Assembly (NCBI GenBank): GCA_047620505.1
Contig: JBLHKS010000157.1
Coordinates: 1 to 16,417 of the forward strand
Length of the DNA stretch: 16,417 bases
Direction: 5' to 3'
Source: JBLHKS01 sp047620505
Lineage (GTDB): Bacteria; Verrucomicrobiota; Verrucomicrobiia; Verrucomicrobiales; DEV007
Shown here: positions 1 to 5,308 of the stretch, one piece after another
How the letters are laid out: every line of letters starts with the position of its first letter
Numbering within the stretch: the stretch's first letter is position 1
Notes under the pieces: generated by a model
Databases searched by the model: none
The model's input: the letters and a program-made list of their open reading frames with translations, nothing else
Told to the model about the DNA's origin: nothing
Position numbers and translations under genes: made by a program

Positions 1-2
1 TC

Positions 3-944
3 GAGAAACTTAATCTCGATGTCCTCAGCGAAGACGACGCCGTCGAATTCCTCCTTGAACGCACCGGTCGCACCCGCGGCCTGGAGGGCATCGCTCCGTC
101 GATGCCGCGGAGCCCGTCCGCCCGGTCGTCTGCGGAACCGACGGAGCAGTTCCCTCCATCGGATGCCGAGGCCGCCCGTCTTCTCGCGCAAGAACTCGAC
201 GGCCTCGCCCTCGCGCTCGAACAAGCCGGCGCCTACATCCGGGCCAAACGCATCAGCATCGAGGCCTATCGTCAGCGGCTCGAAACCCGAAAGCCCGAGG
301 TCCTCTCCTGGTTCGATGAACGCCGGATGCAATACCCGGCTTCGGTCGCCCAGACCTGGGAAAGCTCCTTCGCCGAGCTCAGCCCCGCCGCTCAGCAGCT
401 GCTGGACGCCCTCGCCTTTCTCGCGCCCGATCCGATCCCGCGGGAGATGGTGGAGGGGACTGTGGATGGTGGGACTGTGGATGGTGGGACTGTGGATGGT
501 GGGACTGTGGATGGTGGGACTGTGGATGGTGGGACTGTGGATGGTGGATCAGAGGGAGGCTCCGCCGAAGACCACCACAGTCCACAATCCACAATCCCCC
601 CCTCGGCGAAGCCGAGCTGCTTGAGCTCGCCGACTACTCCCTCGTGCGCTTTCTCGACGATCCGCCGGAGAGTTTTTCCCTCCATCGGCTGGTGCAGGAA
701 GTCGTCCGGCTGCGGTTGGGATCGAAGCGCCGCAGTTTTTTTCAGTGGATCCTGCGAAAGCCGAAACCGTTTCGTCGCGCCCGGGAAACCGCCCTCCGCC
801 TCGTCGAAGATTGGGCGCCGTCTGGCGGGCAGGACATTTCCACCTGGCCCAAATGGGAAGTCCTCGGCCCGCATTGCGAGGCCCTCTTCGCCCGATCGGA
901 GGCTGAAGCCTGGGGAGATCCGGAGCCCGTACCGTATTTGTTGA
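3..944 (+). CDS. NB-ARC (STAND-type) ATPase, N-terminal part of a frameshifted NB-ARC/TPR gene, 5' end outside the window
   Basis: The reading frame is open from base 3 and has no start in the window, so the nucleotide-binding P-loop lies upstream. What is visible is the C-terminal side of an NB-ARC module: EKLNLDVLSEDDAVEFLLER, then ELDGLALALEQAGAYI (the GLPLA-type motif, here GLALA), then YPASVAQTWESSFAEL and LLDALAFLAPDPIPREM, all typical of bacterial NB-ARC proteins that carry TPR repeats. The genuine sequence runs to about base 453. It is followed by six GTVDG repeats (456-545) and a low-complexity tail. After the C7 run at 596-602 this frame is meaningless and stops at 944, while the true continuation lies in the frame that opens at about 602. 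Such proteins are signal-transducing ATPases, some of them in anti-phage defence; the role here is inference. It could be a pseudogene, a phase-variable gene or a gene using ribosomal frameshifting. Confidence 0.75.
   Translation, partial: EKLNLDVLSEDDAVEFLLERTGRTRGLEGIAPSMPRSPSARSSAEPTEQFPPSDAEAARLLAQELDGLALALEQAGAYIRAKRISIEAYRQRLETRKPEVLSWFDERRMQYPASVAQTWESSFAELSPAAQQLLDALAFLAPDPIPREMVEGTVDGGTVDGGTVDGGTVDGGTVDGGTVDGGSEGGSAEDHHSPQSTIPPSAKPSCLSSPTTPSCAFSTIRRRVFPSIGWCRKSSGCGWDRSAAVFFSGSCESRNRFVAPGKPPSASSKIGRRLAGRTFPPGPNGKSSARIARPSSPDRRLKPGEIRSPYRIC
456..545 (+). repeat. Minisatellite: six exact 15-bp units inside the NB-ARC gene
   Basis: The unit gggactgtggatggt is repeated six times without a mismatch (456, 471, 486, 501, 516, 531). 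It adds GTVDG per copy in the gene's frame and is open in all three forward frames. Copy-number change would keep the frame. The segment 571-583 (accaccacagtcc) is almost the reverse complement of one unit, so the last unit can fold back on it across a 25-nt loop. Confidence 0.97.
596..602 (+). other. C7 homopolymer at the frame switch (slippage or frameshift site)
   Basis: Seven C residues sit exactly between the two halves of the NB-ARC/TPR gene. In the upstream frame they are read as atC CCC CCC tcg. One extra C (C8) gives CCC CCC CTC GGC GAA GCC and joins the NB-ARC frame to GEAELLELADYSLV without a stop. The run also fits the pattern C CCC CCC, on which a -1 ribosomal slip would give the same result. 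Which mechanism applies, or whether this is a sequencing error or dead gene, cannot be told from one sequence. Confidence 0.7.
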
Positions 945-1627
945 ATGGGTTTGGGCAATTCCAGGAATACCGCAATGGCGCCTACGCAGCGGCGGAGCCG
1001 TTGTATCGGCGCGCCCTCGAGGCCAGAGAGCGCGTCCTCGGCACCGAACATCCCAATACGCTCACCAGCCTCAACAATCTGGCGGCGTTGCTGGATTCCA
1101 CGGGAGACTACGCGGCGGCGGAGCCGTTGTGTCGGCGCGCCCTCGAGGCCAGAGAGCGCGTCCTCGGCGCCGAACATCCCGATACGCTCAACTGCCTCAA
1201 CAATCTGGCGGCGTTGCTGGATTCCAAGGGGGACTACGCGGCGGCGGAGCCGTTGTATCGGCGCGCCCTCGAGGCCAGAGAGCGCGTCCTCGGCGCAGAA
1301 CATCCCGATACGCTCACCAGCCTCAACAATTTGGCGTTGTTGCTGCGCGCCAAGGGGGACTACGCGGCGGCGGAGCCGTTGTATCGGCGCGCCCTCGAGG
1401 CCAAAGAGCGCGTCCTTGGTGCCGAACATCCCTCTACGCTCTTCAGCCTCAACAATCTGGGGATGTTCCATTTCGGGAAGGGCGAGTATGCCGAAGCCGA
1501 GCCGCTCGTCCAGCGCGCCGCGGAGACGCTGGAGCAGCTGCTCGGGCCGGAGCATCCGAATGTGGTGGGGATGCAGAAGAATCTGGAGATCTGCCGGGCG
1601 GAAATGGGGGGAGGTTCTCAGGCATGA
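644..1627 (+). CDS. Kinesin-light-chain-type TPR protein, C-terminal part of the frameshifted NB-ARC/TPR gene
   Basis: This frame carries the rest of the gene above. Codons upstream of the first ATG at 644 already read GEAELLELADYSLV, so 644 is only the first ATG and not a natural gene start. The segment FSLHRLVQEVVRLRL is the usual link between the NB-ARC winged-helix region and the repeats. Five 42-residue TPR units follow (983-1612), each of the type YAAAEPLYRRALEARERVLG then EHPDTL and SLNNLA, the kinesin-light-chain pattern. TPR arrays bind protein or peptide partners and in STAND proteins act as the sensor. The first four units are nearly identical in DNA, the fifth is diverged. No Shine-Dalgarno site precedes 644, so the fragment may not be made alone. 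The stop TGA is at 1625-1627. Confidence 0.75.
   Translation: MRFLDDPPESFSLHRLVQEVVRLRLGSKRRSFFQWILRKPKPFRRARETALRLVEDWAPSGGQDISTWPKWEVLGPHCEALFARSEAEAWGDPEPVPYLLNGFGQFQEYRNGAYAAAEPLYRRALEARERVLGTEHPNTLTSLNNLAALLDSTGDYAAAEPLCRRALEARERVLGAEHPDTLNCLNNLAALLDSKGDYAAAEPLYRRALEARERVLGAEHPDTLTSLNNLALLLRAKGDYAAAEPLYRRALEAKERVLGAEHPSTLFSLNNLGMFHFGKGEYAEAEPLVQRAAETLEQLLGPEHPNVVGMQKNLEICRAEMGGGSQA
983..1612 (+). repeat. Five tandem 126-bp TPR-encoding repeats
   Basis: Units begin at 983, 1109, 1235, 1361 and 1487, each with a TAC/TAT tyrosine codon. Units 1-4 differ by only a few bases and codons; unit 5 is clearly diverged. Such near-identity at DNA level points to recent duplication or gene conversion and allows copy number to change by recombination without breaking the frame. 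Confidence 0.9.
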
Positions 1628-1881
1628 ATGGCCCGTGATTGTGCGGAGCGATCGGCGAATGAACTTAGAACCGGATCTCCGAATCCGGCGCGGCGCCAGG
1701 CCGCGTTTCATCAAGCCGGGGTTCTGCGGCTGATAGGCTCCGCGACGGGTGCGGAGACCCTTATCGACTTCAATGGCTCCGCGCGGCAGGAGATTCGATT
1801 CCGAATTTCGGAATGACCATCCAGACCACTGATGAGACGAGAAGGTTTGACCGGTGGACGTAACCGCTCCAACGGGTCTCC
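1628..1881. other. Intergenic region with no recognised gene
   Basis: I see no convincing gene here. Two small inverted repeats are present: ctccgc/gcggag at 1738-1756 and the perfect attccga-att-tcggaat at 1798-1814. Neither is followed by a T-run. The region must contain the promoter and leader of the sulfotransferase gene, but no clear -35/-10 pair or Shine-Dalgarno site stands out. Confidence 0.5.
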
Positions 1882-3006
1882 ATGCCGCTGAAAGAAGATT
1901 CCTGGCTCCTGAACCCATCCATTCTGCACCCGATGGGCGGCTGCACCTGGAAGCGATTCTGGCAGGAGTACCGAGCCAACCGGCCCTACAACTGGAAAAG
2001 CCTGCCCTCTCGACTGCTTTCTATGCTGTCAGTCCCATTTCGAGCACCAGCCATCATGCTCGAAAAACGTCGGCACGGCGATGCGATTCGAAAACACGAA
2101 CTCGGCGCGCCGCCAGTCTTCATCATTGGGCATTGGCGAAGCGGCACGACGCATCTTCACAACTTGCTAAGCCTCGATCCGCAGTTTGCGTTCTTGTCGT
2201 TTCTTCAGACCGCGATGCCTCACGACTTCCTCAGCGCCAACTGGTTCACGCGAGGACTAATGAAGGCGACGATGCCGAAAACCCGCGGCATGGACAATAT
2301 GGCGATCGCGATCGATCTGCCCCAGGAAGAGGAAATAGCGCTCGGGATTTTGAGTGGAATCAGCTGCTTCAAATGCTTCTACTTTCCGCAAAATCTTCGC
2401 CAGCACCTGGTTCAAAGCATTCTGCTCGAAGACATCACCGCTGAGCAGCTGCTGGAGTTCAAAGACGCCTACGTTCACCTCGTTAAGAAGGTCAGCTATG
2501 CTGCTGAAGGCACTCGGCCCGTCCTTTTTAAGAATCCCGCCAGCACCAGTCGGATCCGGCTCCTGCTGGAGCTTTTTCCAGATGCGCGGTTCGTCCACAT
2601 CGTGCGTAACCCGCATGATGTTTATCATTCGATGGAGAAAATGTGGAGGCGGATGGAATCCGGATTTTCCTGGCAGAATTCTCAGGATGTCGACTTCACC
2701 GAAGCCATTTTCGAAGCCTACGAAATGCTCATGACACGTTATCTTCGCGATCGCGAATCGGTTCCTGCCGGTCAGCTTGTCGAAATCCACTACGAAGACC
2801 TCGATCGCTCGCCGGTCGAGACAATCGACTCGATCTACGAGGGCCTGGCGCTAGCTGGTCGAGATGACGCGCGAGTGCGGGTCGCGGAGGAAACGGCCAA
2901 ACTCGCTGGCTACCAGAAAAACCAACATCCGGACGACCCGGCCATACGCGAAAAAGTGGCCGAGCGCTGGGCCTTTGCATTCGAGGCGTTTGGATACAGT
3001 CCTTGA
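1882..3006 (+). CDS. Sulfotransferase family protein (PAPS-dependent)
   Basis: The 374-residue product has both signature elements of PAPS-dependent sulfotransferases. The 5'-phosphosulfate-binding loop is IIGHWRSGTTHLHNLL (residues 81-96), and the 3'-phosphate-binding segment is ARFVHIVRNPHDVYHSMEKM (235-254, with Arg242 and Ser250). The C-terminal part, with IHYEDLD, GYQKNQHP and a final FGY, fits the Sulfotransfer_3-like family. These enzymes transfer sulfate from PAPS to hydroxyl or amino groups of sugars, lipids or small molecules; the acceptor cannot be read from sequence. There is no signal peptide, so a cytoplasmic or membrane-associated enzyme is likely. ATG 1882 is the first start in frame; no good Shine-Dalgarno site precedes it. 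The YeeE-like pair follows 37 bp downstream, so they are probably co-transcribed. Confidence 0.88.
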   Translation: MPLKEDSWLLNPSILHPMGGCTWKRFWQEYRANRPYNWKSLPSRLLSMLSVPFRAPAIMLEKRRHGDAIRKHELGAPPVFIIGHWRSGTTHLHNLLSLDPQFAFLSFLQTAMPHDFLSANWFTRGLMKATMPKTRGMDNMAIAIDLPQEEEIALGILSGISCFKCFYFPQNLRQHLVQSILLEDITAEQLLEFKDAYVHLVKKVSYAAEGTRPVLFKNPASTSRIRLLLELFPDARFVHIVRNPHDVYHSMEKMWRRMESGFSWQNSQDVDFTEAIFEAYEMLMTRYLRDRESVPAGQLVEIHYEDLDRSPVETIDSIYEGLALAGRDDARVRVAEETAKLAGYQKNQHPDDPAIREKVAERWAFAFEAFGYSP

Positions 3007-3043
3007 ATCCAGCTCTGAACGGCTCTCTTTTGGGTGCCTCGAA

Positions 3044-3487
3044 ATGGAAATCAGCACAATTCTTCAACCCCTGGCCGGAGGCGTATTGATCGGGCTCGGA
3101 AGCCTCGTCGCGATGGCCGTTTCAGGGAAAATTCCGGGCATCTCCGGCGTGGTCGCGAAAGTGATTCGCCCGAAATCCGGCGACATTCTCTGGCGAGTCG
3201 TCTTCCTTGGCGGGCTCGTCCTCGGAGCGGGCCTGGCGTTCGCTCTCAACACCGACTGGCGGGCGTTTTCGATTCCAGCCGGACGCGGAACGCTCGTCCT
3301 CGCGACAGCCGGCCTGCTCGTCGGATTTGGCTCGCGAATGGGCGGCGGGTGCACCTCGGGACACGGCGTTTGCGGGATCGGAGCCGGGGCAAAAGACGGC
3401 CTGATTTACACGATCGTTTTCATGGCGACAGGCGTGGCGACCGTGCTGATCTGGCGACTCTGCACAGAAGGAGGGCTCGCAGGATGA
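3044..3487 (+). CDS. YeeE/YedE family membrane protein, first of a two-gene pair
   Basis: The protein has 147 residues and about four hydrophobic segments (roughly 8-27, 50-68, 82-95 and 118-138). The family signature GGGCTSGHGVCG lies at residues 100-111 with cysteines 103 and 110. Characterised relatives (TsuA/YeeE) pass thiosulfate or related sulfur species through the inner membrane using conserved cysteines. Short half-length versions like this one normally occur as adjacent pairs that together equal one full-length protein. The frame is open upstream into the sulfotransferase gene, but ATG 3044 gives the normal N-terminus, MEISTILQPLAGG. The stop overlaps the next start (ATGA at 3484-3487), which implies translational coupling. 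The exact substrate is inferred from the family. Confidence 0.88.
   Translation: MEISTILQPLAGGVLIGLGSLVAMAVSGKIPGISGVVAKVIRPKSGDILWRVVFLGGLVLGAGLAFALNTDWRAFSIPAGRGTLVLATAGLLVGFGSRMGGGCTSGHGVCGIGAGAKDGLIYTIVFMATGVATVLIWRLCTEGGLAG
3468..3474 (+). promoter_or_regulatory. Strong ribosome binding site for the second YeeE-like gene
   Basis: AAGGAGG lies 9 nt before ATG 3484, within the end of the first YeeE-like gene. It is one of the few clear Shine-Dalgarno sequences in the window and fixes the downstream start. Confidence 0.8.
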
Positions 3488-3900
3488 AGCTTTTTCTCAT
3501 TTTGATCGGCGGCGCGCTTTTCGGGGCCGGACTTGTAATTTCGGGCATGACCAATCCGGCGAAAGTGATCGGTTTTCTCGACTTTTTCGGAAGCTGGGAT
3601 CCATCGCTCGCTTTCGTGATGGCCGGAGCGATCGCCGTGTTCGGATCGGGCCTCCTGATCTTCCGGAAAACAGGCAAGCGAGTCTGCTCCACCACATTGC
3701 CGGACACGTCGGCAGACCCCGTTTCGAAACAGATGGTCGTTGGTTCGGCGATATTCGGCATCGGCTGGGGACTCGGCGGATTCTGCCCTGGGCCAGCGAT
3801 CGCCAGCCTATCGGTTCTTCGCTCGGAGGTGCTTTGGTTCATTCCGCTCATGATCGTGGGAATGTTTCTCGCGCAGCGGGTATTTCGGCTCGATCGCTGA
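3484..3900 (+). CDS. YeeE/YedE-like membrane protein, second of the pair (DUF6691 type)
   Basis: The 138-residue membrane protein has about four hydrophobic segments and the partner motif GFCPGPAI at residues 99-106 (Cys101), plus GMTNPAKVIGFLDFFGSWDP near the N-terminus, which is typical of the second half of split YeeE/YedE transporters. It starts at ATG 3484, overlapping the previous stop by 4 bp. A strong Shine-Dalgarno sequence AAGGAGG (3468-3474) sits 9 nt upstream inside the previous gene. The two proteins most likely form one sulfur-compound channel in the inner membrane. The stop at 3898-3900 is followed directly by an intergenic copy of the CCAGCAGCTGCTGG palindrome. Confidence 0.88.
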   Translation: MKLFLILIGGALFGAGLVISGMTNPAKVIGFLDFFGSWDPSLAFVMAGAIAVFGSGLLIFRKTGKRVCSTTLPDTSADPVSKQMVVGSAIFGIGWGLGGFCPGPAIASLSVLRSEVLWFIPLMIVGMFLAQRVFRLDR

Positions 3901-3916
3901 CCAGCAGCTGCTGGCC
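3901..3916. repeat. Intergenic copy of the iterated palindrome CCAGCAGCTGCTGGCC
   Basis: This copy lies immediately after the stop codon of the second YeeE-like gene, so here the motif cannot be explained by protein coding. Its reverse complement is identical over 16 nt to positions 9260-9275. Other exact CAGCAGCTGCTG copies are at 393, 7196, 8411, 9263 and 12536, all inside genes. Confidence 0.85.
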
Positions 3917-3973
3917 GGAAGAGCGAACAGATTTCAGCTTGTCAGGATCTCCGAACACGCCTTAATCCAAGGT

Positions 3974-5014
3974 ATGGAACGACGCCGACTCGGAAAAAGC
4001 GCCATTGCCGTCACGAACATCTGCATGGGCACGATGACTTTTGGCGAGCAAACGGACGAGAAAACTGCCTTCGCAATCATGGACCGGGCTTACGACGCCG
4101 GGATTGATTTTTTCGACGTCGCCGAAATGTATCCGGTGCCGCCCTCAGCTGAGAAATTCGGCATAACCGAGGAGATTGTCGGCCGCTGGCTCAAAACGAA
4201 GCAGCGCCATACCGTGATCCTCGCCACGAAAGTCACTGGCCCCGGGCACGGCTGGTTTCGCCCACCTGTTCGCGATGGTTTCACTGCGCTCGATCGCCAC
4301 ACGATTCGGCGAGCGGTCGAGGACAGTTTGCAGCGCCTCCAGACCGATTACATCGATCTTTATCAGACTCACTGGCCGGACCACGGCCTACCCTATCAAG
4401 ATGTGCTCGGCGCGTTGACCGAGTTGATCGAAGAAGGCAAGCTCAGGGTCATTGGCTCGAGCAACGAGACCGCATGGGGCCAGACGAAGGCCTGTTGGGC
4501 GGCCGATGTTCACGGCACCGCGCGCTACGAAACGGTTCAGAATAATTTCTCGCTGATCAATCGGCGTTGCGAAAACGAATTGGCTCAGGTTTGTCGTCAG
4601 GAGCAAATCAGCCTCCTTCCCTACTCGCCCCTTGGCGGCGGAGTTCTTTGCGGAAAATATCAGGACGGCGCTCTGCCAGTAGGCGCTCGATTCACTGCCT
4701 ACATCGAAACCGGGAACGATCGCCAGAAGATGATGGCCGCGCGTTTCGTTAACGATCGCACTCTTGAGACCGTCGCTCGCCTGACCGAAATCGCGCGCGA
4801 CATCGGCATCAGCGTTACGACTCTGGCGACGGCTTGGAGCAAGCAGCACGACTTCGTGGCGTCGACAATCATCGGCGCGGTTAAGCTCAGCGATCTGGAT
4901 GACACCCTGGCAGCTGCTGACCTGATTCTTGATGAGGAAACGATGCAGCGGATCGATCAAATCGACCGCGAGATTCCGAATCCGATGACCGAGGATGGCT
5001 TGCGGCGGCTCTGA
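3974..5014 (+). CDS. tas: Aldo/keto reductase, Tas-like
   Basis: The product is 346 residues, the length I recall for E. coli Tas, and it shares that protein's landmarks: GTMTFGEQ (19-26), DVAEMYPVPP (48-57), DSLQRLQTDYIDLYQTHWP (117-135) and SNETAWG. The aldo/keto reductase tetrad is complete: Asp48, Tyr53, Lys86 and His133. The fold is a soluble TIM barrel that reduces aldehydes or ketones with NADPH; Tas itself has no firmly defined natural substrate. ATG 3974 gives the canonical MERRRLGKSAIAVTNICMGT start; the preceding AAGG is too close to be a good Shine-Dalgarno site. The gene is 73 bp downstream of the YeeE pair and converges on uvrC, with a large inverted repeat in between. The symbol reflects family resemblance, not proven orthology. 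Confidence 0.9.
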   Translation: MERRRLGKSAIAVTNICMGTMTFGEQTDEKTAFAIMDRAYDAGIDFFDVAEMYPVPPSAEKFGITEEIVGRWLKTKQRHTVILATKVTGPGHGWFRPPVRDGFTALDRHTIRRAVEDSLQRLQTDYIDLYQTHWPDHGLPYQDVLGALTELIEEGKLRVIGSSNETAWGQTKACWAADVHGTARYETVQNNFSLINRRCENELAQVCRQEQISLLPYSPLGGGVLCGKYQDGALPVGARFTAYIETGNDRQKMMAARFVNDRTLETVARLTEIARDIGISVTTLATAWSKQHDFVASTIIGAVKLSDLDDTLAAADLILDEETMQRIDQIDREIPNPMTEDGLRRL

Positions 5015-5075
5015 GTTTTCTAGCGCGCTGGAAACTACTAAGTGGTTAGGTAAGTATCAATTGACGACAAGAAAG

Positions 5076-5290
5076 GCGCGTAGCGCTCAAACTTGAATAG
5101 CCGTGGTCGCAGGCGAGCTTGCGAGCCAAGGCCACGGTGGGTGGCCGAAAAAATCCACAAGCCGCGTAGCGGCGATACTTCAAGGTTGCACCGCTACGCG
5201 GCTTACGTGTTTTTGGTGCGGTTTCCGTGGCCTTGTCTCGCTCGGGGCTCGACGACGACCACGGCTATTCAAGTTTCAGGCGCTACGCGC
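5076..5290. repeat. Nested inverted-repeat element, about 215 bp, between convergent genes
   Basis: Three tiers of complementary sequence are arranged concentrically. The outer arms are 5076-5109 and 5256-5290: gcgcgtagcgc, then aacttgaatagccgtggtcg, complementary except for 1-2 mismatches or indels. The middle arms are 5121-5137 and 5225-5241 (16 of 17 bases). The inner arms are 5159-5172 and 5191-5204 (14 of 14). The octamer gcgtagcg or its complement appears in both outer and inner arms. The element fills nearly the whole gap between the aldo/keto reductase and uvrC stops and has no credible coding content. Candidates are a MITE-like or REP-like mobile palindrome or a structured RNA. TCAATTGAC at 5057-5065 and TCAATATTGAC at 5292-5302 flank it but are not identical. 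Confidence 0.85.
5148..5214. terminator. Putative bidirectional rho-independent terminator at the core of the nested repeat
   Basis: A perfect 14-bp stem (aagccgcgtagcgg at 5159-5172, complement at 5191-5204, 18-nt loop) is flanked symmetrically by A6 at 5148-5153 and T5 at 5210-5214, each 5 nt from the stem. Transcripts from either side would have a GC-rich hairpin followed by a U-run, fitting termination of both the reductase gene and uvrC. The stem-to-U gap is longer than in a classical terminator. Confidence 0.55.
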
Positions 5291-5308
5291 TTCAATATTG
5301 ACAGACTG

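Noticed and set aside
456..545. Possible CRISPR array
   Set aside because: The units are 15 bp, directly adjacent with no spacers, and lie inside a coding frame; this is a minisatellite.
1798..1814. Perfect small palindrome attccga-att-tcggaat as a terminator or operator
   Set aside because: There is no T-run after it, the loop is only 3 nt, and it is too short to be meaningful without further copies.
392..1918. Long open frame on the minus strand (508 codons) across the TPR region
   Set aside because: It is antisense to clear TPR codons, its repetitive sequence just mirrors the 126-bp repeats, and it has no recognisable domain. High GC makes such shadow frames common.
2302..3803. GCGATCGC octamers (2302, 2747, 3628, 3796) as a HIP1-like signal
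   Set aside because: Four copies in a GC-rich 16 kb are only modestly above chance (roughly 0.4 expected at about 58% GC) and all lie in one cluster, so the evidence is much weaker than for CAGCAGCTGCTG.
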